DNA from: Paenibacillus dendritiformis
GTDB lineage: Bacteria > Bacillota > Bacilli > Paenibacillales > Paenibacillaceae
Assembly (NCBI RefSeq): GCF_021654795.1
Contig: NZ_AP025344.1
Span: forward strand, 5,394,501 to 5,458,500
Reading direction: 5' to 3'
Length of the DNA: 64,000 nt
The notes under the pieces were generated by a model. That model did not search any database, was not told the origin of the DNA, and saw only the letters and a program-made list of their open reading frames with translations. Position 1 is the first letter of the stretch. Every line of letters starts with the position of its first letter. The position numbers and the translations under genes are program-made. Below are positions 26,096 to 34,233 of this stretch, piece after piece.

Positions 26096-26515
26096 CTATC
26101 CCCTAGACTCCGCGCAACTGTGAAGCAGTTCCATCTTCCCCCGCCATCCCTCCGGATCCGGAGAAGCATAATCAATCTCTTGCTTGGAATTCACATAGAC
26201 AAAGTAAGGATATTCCGTAACCCGGCAGGCTTCGAATAATTTCTGTCCGGCTTGCAAAAATCGGATCCCTGTACTATCGCTATAGAGGTCTTTGTAGCCG
26301 CCAATTCCGCCCTCCTGCAGCAAAACGGCCGCATGGGGATCGGATCCCCGCTCCCTATTTGACTGAATCCATCTCTCTAGTGAAGGGATGCAGTAAGGGC
26401 AATGAGAATCGATAAAAATAAGCAGTATTCCCTTCTTCTCTATGACATGGGTTAAATCAAAGAGAGTACCGTCGGCATCCGGCAAGACAATAGAGGGAGC
26501 TTGCTGGTTGAGCAA
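26096..26515 (-). CDS. Redoxin/thioredoxin-like protein with HCPYC motif
   Basis: About 139 residues of an AhpC/TSA-redoxin thioredoxin fold. PSIVLPDADGTLFDL starts the fold, FIDSHCPYCIPSLERWI holds the active CxxC, and VTEYPYFVYVN is the cis-proline region. There is no membrane anchor, unlike MauD/TlpA relatives. The start is unclear: the TTG at 26515 has no ribosome binding site, while a CTG four codons upstream lies behind GGAAGGGGGGAG. It is divergent from the ABC exporter and, with the protein at 28454, forms a pair of thiol proteins flanking it. A role in disulfide handling of an exported peptide is inference. Confidence 0.75.
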   Translation of the reverse strand: MLNQQAPSIVLPDADGTLFDLTHVIEKKGILLIFIDSHCPYCIPSLERWIQSNRERGSDPHAAVLLQEGGIGGYKDLYSDSTGIRFLQAGQKLFEACRVTEYPYFVYVNSKQEIDYASPDPEGWRGKMELLHSCAESRG

Positions 26516-26565
26516 AGGGTACAGGCGGCGGCTCCCCCCTTCCTACGCCACTCATAATTTCGTCC

Positions 26566-26594
26566 TTGCGCATCTACCAAATTATGTATATACT
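26566..26594 (+). promoter_or_regulatory. Candidate promoter of the ABC exporter gene
   Basis: TTGCGC (26566-26571) and TATACT (26589-26594) are 17 bases apart, in the AT-rich divergent gap before the transporter gene. Confidence 0.5.
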
Positions 26595-26651
26595 CATTTC
26601 ATATCATACTTATTTTTTACTATGATGGCAAATATTGATGAAAGGCGAGAA

Positions 26652-28451
26652 ATGATGCATTCTTTTTCTAATATTTGGAACAGTTCCCGGTTTGCTATTC
26701 TTTATATCTGGAGATTGCACAGACCCTATTTTTACGTCTCCGTTGCGCTTTATCTCGCGCTAGGTTTCTTGCCTTTGCTGAGCGTGTGGACGATGCAAGA
26801 ACTCGTGAACGAGGTTGTTTTCATCGCTCAACCCGGGCATGGATTCGCGAGAGCGTTGTCGATGTTAAGCTTCCAAATGGTCATCATCCTTTCTGCCTAT
26901 ATTCTGCAATTTTTCTCACAATTAAATGATCAAAAACTTGAAAATCAGCTCGGACTGGTGCTTAAAAAACAGATCTTCGGCAAAATTATGAATCTGCCCT
27001 ACCCGGCCTTTGAGGATCCGTCTTTTTATGATCAGAACCAGCGAATTATCAATAGCCACTTCCAGATCGTTTCCCTGGTCAAGACCATCCTGTCTTTGGG
27101 AAGCACCATCATCACGGTTTTGTCTTTAGTCGGCTACATTACCAATATTCATTGGGGATTGCTGGTCATTATCTTTGTATTTTCGATTCCGATCCTGATG
27201 ATTCATATCCGCTTCGGCAATAAAAGATATGCGCTCACTCGATTTTTGACTCCCTATCAGAGAAGAGAAATGTATATATCCGATCTCCTGAGCCAACGAG
27301 ACTCTTTGAAGGAAATCCGCCTCTTTGGACTGGGCCCGCACCTGATCGACAAATGGTCTTCGTTCTATAAGCGGAGCGCGCAAGAAAAATACAATTTGTC
27401 CAAAAATCAAGGCATATGGGAGCTTGCCGGCAGTATGCTGCTCACATTAACCTATATCGTCTCCGGGATTCTCATTATCCTGCTGATCTCGGCCAAGAGG
27501 TTAGAAATCGGGGCGTTTGTGGCGGCCTTGCAGTCGATTCAAAATATTCAGTCGAGTTTGACCGAGATTTCCGCATCGCTGTCCAATATTTATGAGATCA
27601 GTTTATATATTGAAGATTTCAACTCTTTTCAACAAAAAAAGGAGTTGTCAAGTTCACCTTCTCGCATCAAATGCGGCGCTATCCATCGAATCAGCGTGCA
27701 AAATCTCACGTTTACTTATCCGAATCAAACCAAACCGGCTCTCAAAAATATTCATCTGTCTATTGAAAAAGGACAAAAGATCGTCATCATCGGAGAAAAC
27801 GGCTCCGGCAAGACCTCGCTGATCAAATGCATACTGGGACTCTATGAAACGGGTGAACATACGATATGCGTCAACCAAATTCCTTTGCGCCATTATGATA
27901 TTTCCTCCTACCATCAACGGATTTCCGCTTTATTTCAGGATTTCATCGAATTTGAATTCAGCGCCCGGGAAAATATCGGATTCGGCAATCTGAACAACCC
28001 GAGCAAGCCTGAAGTAATCGCTGCCGCAAAAAAAACGAAAATTCATGAACATATCTCAAATCTGCCTGAACAATATGAATCCCTGCTCGGACGTCATTTT
28101 GAAGGAAGCAGCGAATTATCCGGCGGTCAATGGCAAAAGCTGGCCTTGTCCAGAGCTCTCTTCAAGAACGGGGATATGATTATTCTGGATGAACCCACTT
28201 CATCCATGGACCCGGAATCGGAGCTTGATGTTATCCATGAATTATTTCAAGGGAACAATGACAAAGCGGTGCTGATTATTACGCATCGTCTTGGCGTCGC
28301 CGTGCAGGCGGACTATATTTTGGTGATGAAGGAAGGTCAAATCGTCGAGGAAGGCACACATAAGGAGCTTTTGCGCCGACAAGGAGAATACCATCGCATC
28401 TATCGCGCTCAGACCAAGATTTATAACCAAGAAAGCGGGGTTTTCGTCTAA
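26652..28451 (+). CDS. ABC exporter, fused permease and ATPase (bacteriocin/peptide type)
   Basis: About 599 residues. The N-terminal half has six membrane segments (MsbA/LanT-like fold). The C-terminal half is the ATPase: Walker A GENGSGKTSLIK, signature SSELSGGQWQKLALSRAL, Walker B MIILDEPTSSMDP, H-loop IITHRLG. There is no N-terminal C39 peptidase, so leader removal would need another protease. The layout and the PYPAFEDPSFYDQ segment resemble exporters of lantibiotics and lasso peptides. AAAGGCG precedes the ATG at 26652; in-frame ATGs at 26622 and 26625 lack a ribosome binding site. Base composition is visibly more AT-rich than the flanks, a sign of acquisition. Confidence 0.9.
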   Translation: MMHSFSNIWNSSRFAILYIWRLHRPYFYVSVALYLALGFLPLLSVWTMQELVNEVVFIAQPGHGFARALSMLSFQMVIILSAYILQFFSQLNDQKLENQLGLVLKKQIFGKIMNLPYPAFEDPSFYDQNQRIINSHFQIVSLVKTILSLGSTIITVLSLVGYITNIHWGLLVIIFVFSIPILMIHIRFGNKRYALTRFLTPYQRREMYISDLLSQRDSLKEIRLFGLGPHLIDKWSSFYKRSAQEKYNLSKNQGIWELAGSMLLTLTYIVSGILIILLISAKRLEIGAFVAALQSIQNIQSSLTEISASLSNIYEISLYIEDFNSFQQKKELSSSPSRIKCGAIHRISVQNLTFTYPNQTKPALKNIHLSIEKGQKIVIIGENGSGKTSLIKCILGLYETGEHTICVNQIPLRHYDISSYHQRISALFQDFIEFEFSARENIGFGNLNNPSKPEVIAAAKKTKIHEHISNLPEQYESLLGRHFEGSSELSGGQWQKLALSRALFKNGDMIILDEPTSSMDPESELDVIHELFQGNNDKAVLIITHRLGVAVQADYILVMKEGQIVEEGTHKELLRRQGEYHRIYRAQTKIYNQESGVFV

Positions 28452-28453
28452 AC

Positions 28454-28885
28454 ATGGCTCTCGTTTTGATGTTCCGGCATGTACTTGCCTTTTTGTTTTT
28501 CTCCACCTTTTTGCATAAAGCGCGGAACTATCGTGAACATATTCGCATCATGAACAATACGACATGCCAGACCTGCAAAAGCATACTGCCTGACTTAAAA
28601 AGAGCGGTTGACACTTGGGATATGCACATCGTCGTTATCAATACGGATAAGCAATCCGATGACGAAGAGATTCAAGCGATGCTGCCTTCCGGGATCGATT
28701 ATATTCGCTCCCTGGACATCATGGAAGCCTATGGCGTCTCAAAAGTTCCCTATGCTTTTGTCGTGAATCAAAACGGAACACTTGAGTTCCATCAATCGTT
28801 ACTGAATTCGAACATGCTGTGGAATATGCTGGCGAATGAATCGGCACGATCCCATGACCGGGTCCCCAATTCCTTATCGATATGA
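28454..28885 (+). CDS. Membrane-anchored thioredoxin-fold protein (MauE-like anchor joined to CxxC domain)
   Basis: 143 residues. The first 30 (LVLMFRHVLAFLFFSTFLHKARNYRE) look like the first helix and loop of a MauE/DoxX redox membrane protein. They are followed directly by a thioredoxin domain with TTCQTCKSILPDLKRAV (CxxC) and VSKVPYAFVVNQNG (cis-proline). The three other membrane helices of MauE are missing, so this may be a natural fusion or an internal deletion joining mauE-like and mauD-like genes. It starts 3 bases after the ABC gene, so it is cotranscribed. The likely role is disulfide formation at the membrane, possibly for the cysteine-rich peptide encoded next door. Confidence 0.75.
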   Translation: MALVLMFRHVLAFLFFSTFLHKARNYREHIRIMNNTTCQTCKSILPDLKRAVDTWDMHIVVINTDKQSDDEEIQAMLPSGIDYIRSLDIMEAYGVSKVPYAFVVNQNGTLEFHQSLLNSNMLWNMLANESARSHDRVPNSLSI

Positions 28886-28925
28886 ATGAGCAGCGTTCGC
28901 ATGGGAAGAAAAACGGACAAGAAGA

Positions 28926-28963
28926 GAAGCGATTTTGCGCCTTGTCAGAGGCGAAATCGCTTC
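28926..28963 (-). terminator. Hairpin between the convergent thioredoxin and peptide genes
   Basis: GAAGCGATTT (28926-28935) pairs with AAATCGCTTC (28954-28963). The minus-strand side is followed by a T-rich stretch, fitting a terminator of the cysteine-rich peptide gene; it may also end the ABC operon. Confidence 0.6.
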
Positions 28964-29006
28964 CCTGGTTCAATGCATTCTCATGCTGGACAACATAGGC
29001 TTGTGC

Positions 29007-29198
29007 CTAGCAACCGCATCTTACTTTACTTGGCCTCGTACACTCTTCCCCCGTATCCCGATCGACATAGTACTCCCAGGAGGATACTTTTTGGATAATG
29101 CAAAGGGCGTCGGAGCGGCAGGAGACGACTCTGCGCGTTAAGATGCAACGTGCGGCGGGAGGCTGGAATCCGGTCAACTTGCTTAAAAAGTTTTTCAC
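29007..29198 (-). CDS. Six-cysteine small peptide, possible exported peptide precursor
   Basis: A 63-residue frame starts with GTG at 29198, with a perfect GGAGGT 7 bases upstream; in-frame ATGs further up are too close to or before that site. The protein has a leader-like N terminus (MKNFLSKLTGFQPPAAR) and cysteines at 18, 27, 33, 53, 61 and 63, ending KVRCGC. An even number of cysteines, no Sec signal, a hairpin downstream, and a neighbouring ABC exporter plus two thioredoxin-fold proteins suggest an exported disulfide-bonded peptide or a RiPP precursor. No known bacteriocin family is recognised and no modification enzyme is nearby. It could also be a cytosolic zinc-binding protein. Existence of the gene is fairly supported; function is inference. 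Confidence 0.55.
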   Translation of the reverse strand: MKNFLSKLTGFQPPAARCILTRRVVSCRSDALCIIQKVSSWEYYVDRDTGEECTRPSKVRCGC

Positions 29199-29362
29199 TT
29201 TCATTACCTCCATTACCAATTACTTTTATTTCATGTATATAATATATCGTTTCTACCATAAAATCCATATTTCGTTTTACTATCAAATGTGAAATGCCGG
29301 CTATCGCAAAGCAATCCGTCTCCTATTTATGGATAATTTTATAGCCTATGCCGGGCGGACGG

Positions 29363-29393
29363 CAAAAGAAGACCCATCCGCGATGGGTCTTCT
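29363..29393 (-). terminator. Terminator of the ehu-ect operon
   Basis: AGAAGACCCATC (29367-29378) pairs with GATGGGTCTTCT (29382-29393) around a 3-nt loop; four T follow on the minus strand, just after ectD. Confidence 0.85.
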
Positions 29394-29436
29394 CCATATT
29401 GAGCGAGCAAGCGATTCACCGCTCTCTCATCCTCAG

Positions 29437-30339
29437 CTAGAATGAACGGGCCGCGATAAAATCAGGTCTTGGCGGCTTGCCTGAGTACGGCGGTTCAAGC
29501 TGATTATCGACACTGTTATAGACAATGAATACATTGCTGCGCGGGAACGGCGTAATATTGCTGTTCGAGCCATGCATCACGTTGCAGTCGAACAATAGAA
29601 TCGAGCCGGCCTTGCCCGTAGGCGCTGCAATGCCGCCTTGATTCGCCAGATGAATAAGACTGTCCCGATCGGGAATGCCGTATTCCTGACGGCGCAGCGA
29701 AGATTTATAATGGTCGTCCGGCGTGGCCCCGATACAGGAGACGAACGTGCGGTGCGAGCCGGGGATGACCATTAATGGACCGTTGTTCGCATTGTTCTCT
29801 TCCAAGGCAATGGAGCAGCTCAATGCCCTCATGCGGGGCATGCCGTCTTCCACATGCCATGTCTCGAAGTCGGAATGCCAATAGAACTCTTTGCCCGTAA
29901 AGCCTTGCTTGAAATTAATGCGCGATTGGTGCACATAGACCTGACTGCCGAGAATCTGTTCCACGATCTTGATAATTCTCGGGTGATTCGCCAGCTGTTG
30001 GAAGATGCCTTCCCGGTGCACGGCAAAAATCGAGCGTATCTCTTCGCTGCCCGGCTCCCGAATCACTTCCGGCTTCGCGCTGCCCTTATAATCCTGGAAC
30101 AAGCGGACCAGTTCCCGCTTCCATGCCTGCACCTCGTCCTCGCTGAAGAACGAATCCAGGAACAAGTATCCGTCCGCTTCATAAGAAGCAAGCTGATCGG
30201 CCGTTATCTCCGCCTGCCCGATCGCATGGTTGTAGACAACCGGATCCTGGCGCTTCAATAATAAGGTCTCCGTATTCACTCTGGACGGATACAGATCCGG
30301 CGTTCTTGCGGCCTGCTGAACTTGGCTTTGTCCTGTCAA
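29437..30339 (-). CDS. ectD: Ectoine 5-hydroxylase
   Basis: Fe(II)/2-oxoglutarate dioxygenase that converts ectoine to 5-hydroxyectoine. The iron ligands are visible in FYWHSDFETWH (HxD) and NVMHGSNSN (distal His). VHQSRINFKQGFTGKEFYWH is the EctD signature. The TTG at 30339, behind GGAAGGAG, gives 300 residues, the usual EctD length; the frame runs open to 30426 without a ribosome binding site. It is the last gene of the ehuBCDA-ectABCD run. Confidence 0.95.
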   Translation of the reverse strand: MTGQSQVQQAARTPDLYPSRVNTETLLLKRQDPVVYNHAIGQAEITADQLASYEADGYLFLDSFFSEDEVQAWKRELVRLFQDYKGSAKPEVIREPGSEEIRSIFAVHREGIFQQLANHPRIIKIVEQILGSQVYVHQSRINFKQGFTGKEFYWHSDFETWHVEDGMPRMRALSCSIALEENNANNGPLMVIPGSHRTFVSCIGATPDDHYKSSLRRQEYGIPDRDSLIHLANQGGIAAPTGKAGSILLFDCNVMHGSNSNITPFPRSNVFIVYNSVDNQLEPPYSGKPPRPDFIAARSF

Positions 30340-30428
30340 TATGATCGTGCTCCTTCCGTAAAAGAGAATGGCGGTTCGCGTTCCCGCTTTTTTCGTCATC
30401 GCTTCTATTCGTTCGCTTGCAACCACGC

Positions 30429-30812
30429 TTAGACTTCTAACGGATATGCGCCGTCCGCATCATGCACCTCATTGCCGGTGCAGGGCGGATTGAAGACGCA
30501 CAGCATGCGCATCTGGCTCTTCCCTCTCAGCAGATGCTTCTCGTGGCCATCGAGCACATATAACGTGCCGGGTTGAATCGGATAGACGGCTCCGCTCTCG
30601 ACGACCTCGATTTCCCCTTCTCCCTCGATGCAGTAGACCGCCTCCACATGATGTTTATACCAGATTTCGGTCTCCGTGCCTGCCTTAATCAGCGTATCAT
30701 GCAAGGAAAAACCGACCCCGTCCTTCTTGAGCAGCAACCTGCGGCTGTTCCATGTCTCCGCCTTCACATCCTGTTCCGTACCGAGAATATCGGACAATTG
30801 CTTGACGATCAT
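30429..30812 (-). CDS. ectC: Ectoine synthase
   Basis: 127-residue cupin enzyme that cyclises N-gamma-acetyl-diaminobutyrate to ectoine, the last step of synthesis. MIVKQLSDILGTEQDVKAETWNSRR at the N terminus and the metal-binding cupin strands (VYCIEGEGEIE, YVLDGHEKHLLRG) are typical. AGGAGG precedes the ATG. It lies between ectB and ectD in the same transcript. Confidence 0.97.
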   Translation of the reverse strand: MIVKQLSDILGTEQDVKAETWNSRRLLLKKDGVGFSLHDTLIKAGTETEIWYKHHVEAVYCIEGEGEIEVVESGAVYPIQPGTLYVLDGHEKHLLRGKSQMRMLCVFNPPCTGNEVHDADGAYPLEV

Positions 30813-30874
30813 CGCAAATTCCTCCTAATTGTTCATGTTCTCCAACATTGCACGTGCCGCGAGAGAATGGCTGG

Positions 30875-32158
30875 CTACAGCTCTTCCGCCATTTCCTTCA
30901 CGCATGTTCGCAAAATATCCAAGCCTGCAAGCAGACCCGTGTCATCAATCGTGAGCGGCGGCATAATCTTCGCCACTTCGCTGTCTGTACCCGATGTCTC
31001 CATGATGAGCCCTTTCGCAAAGGCTCTGGCGCAGAGCCGCTCCGCCATGCCCGGGATGCCGAAGGCGATCCCCTGCATCAATCCCCGGCCTCTCGCCGTT
31101 CCTTGTAGTTCAGGATATTGTGCGACCAGCTCTTCCAAGCAAGAGCGAATGATCTTTCCTTTTGCCACGATATCTTGCGTAAAGCGTTCATTCTTCCAAT
31201 AGTCAAGCGCCTCGGCCGCAGTAATAAAAGCCAAGTTATTCCCCCTGAACGTGCCGTTATGCTCGCCAGGCTCCCAGATATCGAGGTCGGGGCGGATTAA
31301 CGTTAGCGCCATGGGCAGCCCATACCCGCCTATCGATTTGGAGAGGCAGACGATGTCCGGCGTAATGCCCGCCCGCTCGAAGCTGAAGAAGGTCCCTGTC
31401 CGGCCGCACCCCATCTGCACATCGTCCACGATGAGCACAATCTCGTGGCTGCGGCAAATCCGCTCCAGCCGCTGCAGCCATTCATTGCTCGCCTCGTTAA
31501 TCCCGCCTTCCCCTTGAACGGTCTCCACGATGATGGCGGCCGGCCGCGACACCCCGCTTCCGCTGTCATTCATATAGCATTCCATATAGTCGAGCGTGTC
31601 GATATCCGGACCCAGATATCCGTCATAAGGCATCGTGACCGTATGATGCAGAGGGATGCCCGCCCCTCGCCGCTTGAACTTGTTGCCCGTGACGGACAAG
31701 GCGCCAAGCGTCATGCCGTGGAAGGCATTCGTGAAGCTGAAGACGGTCGCTCGCCCCGTTGCCTTGCGCGCCAGCTTCAAGGCGCTCTCTACCGAGTTCG
31801 CCCCTGTCGGTCCGGGGAACATCACCTTGTATTCAAGTCCCCGCGGCTTCAAAATGACTTGGTGAAATTTCTGCAGAAACCGTTCCTTCGCCTTCGTGGC
31901 CATATCCAGGCTATGCGTCACGCCGTCTTGCTGAATATAGTCCAGCAGCTTCCGCTTCATCGCCCGGTTGTTATGCCCGTAGTTGAGCGCTCCGGCTCCG
32001 GCGAAGAAATCAATATATTCGCGATGGTCGGCATCCCACAGCTTATAGCCTTGCGCCTTCGTAAATACGGCCGGGAACGACCTGCAGTAGCTTCGCACCT
32101 CAGACTCCAACGAATCGAATACTTGCAGCGATGGCGTTCTTCCATCCAATACCTTCAT
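30875..32158 (-). CDS. ectB: Diaminobutyrate--2-oxoglutarate transaminase
   Basis: 427-residue class III PLP aminotransferase that makes L-2,4-diaminobutyrate from aspartate semialdehyde, the first step of ectoine synthesis. FPGPTGANSVESALKLARKA, the PLP aspartate in LIVDDVQMGCGRTG and the lysine in CLSKSIGGYGLPMAL are visible. The start overlaps the ectA stop (ATGA), so the two are translationally coupled. Confidence 0.97.
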   Translation of the reverse strand: MKVLDGRTPSLQVFDSLESEVRSYCRSFPAVFTKAQGYKLWDADHREYIDFFAGAGALNYGHNNRAMKRKLLDYIQQDGVTHSLDMATKAKERFLQKFHQVILKPRGLEYKVMFPGPTGANSVESALKLARKATGRATVFSFTNAFHGMTLGALSVTGNKFKRRGAGIPLHHTVTMPYDGYLGPDIDTLDYMECYMNDSGSGVSRPAAIIVETVQGEGGINEASNEWLQRLERICRSHEIVLIVDDVQMGCGRTGTFFSFERAGITPDIVCLSKSIGGYGLPMALTLIRPDLDIWEPGEHNGTFRGNNLAFITAAEALDYWKNERFTQDIVAKGKIIRSCLEELVAQYPELQGTARGRGLMQGIAFGIPGMAERLCARAFAKGLIMETSGTDSEVAKIMPPLTIDDTGLLAGLDILRTCVKEMAEEL

Positions 32159-32694
32159 GTCACCGTCTCCATTCTATCGTGTGTATTGTGGCGCAAAGGC
32201 CCTATGCGGATCAGCTTCTCCGTCTCATGAGCGCCTTCCGGAAAGAGATGAGCGGAGAATCCCGCCTTCGTCACGAGCGCGCTTTTCCATGTTTTCGCCA
32301 TCTTGGCGAACAGGCGCTGGGAAGCCGTGTTGCTCGGCGTGATCGTCGTCTCTATAAACCGCACCCGAGCCCGGCATGCCGCATCATGCAATGTGCGGAG
32401 CAGCGCTTCGGCGATCCCTCTGCCTCGATAGCCGTCGCGCACCGCGATTTGCCATACGAAAAGCGTGTCCGGCATCTCTGGCGGCCGCAGCGCGGATACA
32501 AACCCGATAAGTTTCCGATCTTGTTCAGCCACGAAGCAGGTGTCGGCGAAATATTCGCACAGCATGATATAGCAATAGGCCGAGTTGACATCGAGCGTCC
32601 CGCTCTCGGTCGCCATCTTCCATAATTCCGTTCCATCGCCCTTCCGCGCGTTGCGGATTGCGCAGGGCAAGGAGCGCGTTACATTTGCTTTCAT
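32155..32694 (-). CDS. ectA: Diaminobutyrate acetyltransferase
   Basis: 179-residue GNAT enzyme that acetylates diaminobutyrate on the gamma amino group. LDVNSAYCYIMLCEYFADTC and the acetyl-CoA loop VRDGYRGRGIAEALLR are diagnostic of EctA. It starts 3 bases after ehuA ends, so synthesis and uptake genes share a transcript. Confidence 0.96.
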   Translation of the reverse strand: MKANVTRSLPCAIRNARKGDGTELWKMATESGTLDVNSAYCYIMLCEYFADTCFVAEQDRKLIGFVSALRPPEMPDTLFVWQIAVRDGYRGRGIAEALLRTLHDAACRARVRFIETTITPSNTASQRLFAKMAKTWKSALVTKAGFSAHLFPEGAHETEKLIRIGPLRHNTHDRMETVT

Positions 32695-32696
32695 GC

Positions 32697-33563
32697 TCAG
32701 ATCCCCTCCTCTTCCGCAGATGATGAAGCTTGCTGAAATCCTCCCTTATACCACGTCTGTCTGAAGCGGCTCAAAAAAGCTTGCAAACGCGGGCTCTCCG
32801 GGTGCTCGAAGATTTGCTCCGGGGTTCCCTGTTCGACGATGGCCCCCCCATCCGTAAAGATGATCCGATCGGCAATCTCCCTGGCAAAATCCATTTCATG
32901 CGTGATGAGCATCATCGCCATGTCGCCTTCGGCCGCCAAGTCCTTGATGACCGCCAGCACCTCGCCGACCAGCTCCGGATCGAGCGCGGAGGTCGCTTCG
33001 TCGAACAGCATCACCTTCGGACGCATGACTACGGCTCTGGCAATCGCGACGCGCTGCTTCTGCCCGCCGGACAAGCGCGCAGGGTATTCATCCACCTTGT
33101 CTGCCAGCCCGACCTTGGCCAGCATTTCCAGCGCGCGCGCTTCGGCTTCCTCCTTGCTCCATCCCAATACGTGCACCGGCGCTTCCGTTACATTGCGCAA
33201 AATGGTCATATGCGGAAAAAGGTGAAAGTGCTGAAAGACCATGCCGATTTTTCCGCGTACGTTGTGCAGATGCTTTTCCTTCGCCGCTACAAGCTTCCCC
33301 TTCACTTCCTGGTGCCACAGCCACTCCCCATCGACTTGAATCGTTCCCGAGGTGGGCCGCTCCAATGTCATCAGGAGGCGGGCCAGCGTCGTCTTGCCCG
33401 ATCCGCTAGGGCCGATGACGGCAACCTTTTCCCCCGGATTAATGGATAGATTAATGTCCTGCAGCACGCTCACTGAGCCGTATGATTTGCAGATGTCCCG
33501 ATAAATGACGATTGGTTCGTGCGCCGTGTCCAGGGCCAGCGGTCTGCATGGAACGCTTTCCAT
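32697..33563 (-). CDS. ehuA: Ectoine/hydroxyectoine ABC transporter ATPase
   Basis: 288-residue polar-amino-acid-type ATPase. Walker A GPSGSGKTTLARLL, signature ARLSGGQKQRVAIARA, Walker B VMLFDEATSALDP and H-loop ITHEMDFA are complete. The ATG at 33563 follows GGGGGTG; a longer frame to 33617 has no ribosome binding site. The EhuA assignment rests on its place between ehuD and ectA and on overall similarity to that group. Confidence 0.93.
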   Translation of the reverse strand: MESVPCRPLALDTAHEPIVIYRDICKSYGSVSVLQDINLSINPGEKVAVIGPSGSGKTTLARLLMTLERPTSGTIQVDGEWLWHQEVKGKLVAAKEKHLHNVRGKIGMVFQHFHLFPHMTILRNVTEAPVHVLGWSKEEAEARALEMLAKVGLADKVDEYPARLSGGQKQRVAIARAVVMRPKVMLFDEATSALDPELVGEVLAVIKDLAAEGDMAMMLITHEMDFAREIADRIIFTDGGAIVEQGTPEQIFEHPESPRLQAFLSRFRQTWYKGGFQQASSSAEEEGI

Positions 33564-33579
33564 CTTTGCTCTACACCCC

Positions 33580-34230
33580 CTATTTGATCTGATACTTCCT
33601 CTCCAATCTGCCGACAAGCAGAGATGACGGATAGCTAAGCAGCAGAAACAATAAGCCGACCAGCGTAAAGGCTTCCAGATAACGGAATGAGCCGGAACCT
33701 ATCGCTTTCGCCGTTTGCAGCAGTTCGACCAGCGTAATCGCCGATAAGACGGGAGTTTCTTTGAACATCGTAATCAAATAGTTGCCCATGACGGGAATGA
33801 TTGGCGGTATGGCCTGGGGAAGGATGATGTTCGTCCATGACTTCCGCCTGCCGAAGTTAAGCGCCTTGGCCGCTTCCCATTGACCGGCGGGCACCGCCTC
33901 GATTCCCGAGCGAAATACTTCAGAAAGATAAGCGCTATAATGCAAGCCCAATCCGATGACTCCGGTGACAAACGGGGAGAATGAAATGCCGTAAAGCGGT
34001 AATGCGTAAAAGAGCACGAACAACTGAACGAGCAGCGGAGTGCTGCGGATGAATTCCATCCACGCATTCGCCAGCACGGATACGGCTCGATATCGGGATC
34101 GGCGGGCAAGCGCCAACGGCAAGCCGAGCAGACATGCCGCGGCAAATCCGAGCAGCGTCGCTCCGATCGTAATCGGAAGCACCCGCAGCAGCTGAGGAAG
34201 AATCTCCAATGCGTAGTCCCAACTCCACAT
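33580..34230 (-). CDS. ehuD: Ectoine/hydroxyectoine ABC transporter permease EhuD
   Basis: 216-residue HisMQ-type permease with five membrane helices and the EAA loop (EAAKALNFGRRKSWTNIILPQA) that contacts the ATPase. GGGGAGG before the ATG lies inside the end of ehuC. It pairs with EhuC to form the membrane channel. Confidence 0.92.
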   Translation of the reverse strand: MWSWDYALEILPQLLRVLPITIGATLLGFAAACLLGLPLALARRSRYRAVSVLANAWMEFIRSTPLLVQLFVLFYALPLYGISFSPFVTGVIGLGLHYSAYLSEVFRSGIEAVPAGQWEAAKALNFGRRKSWTNIILPQAIPPIIPVMGNYLITMFKETPVLSAITLVELLQTAKAIGSGSFRYLEAFTLVGLLFLLLSYPSSLLVGRLERKYQIK

Positions 34231-34233
34231 GCG

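Noticed and set aside
26096..28885. Complete lasso-peptide or lantibiotic cluster
   Set aside because: The ABC exporter resembles those clusters, but no B1/B2 protease, cyclase, LanB/C/M or radical SAM gene is present.
28886..29141. Two plus-strand frames of about 70 codons after the thioredoxin gene
   Set aside because: Both overlap the cysteine-rich peptide gene on the other strand and have weaker start sites; the minus-strand frame has the better ribosome binding site.
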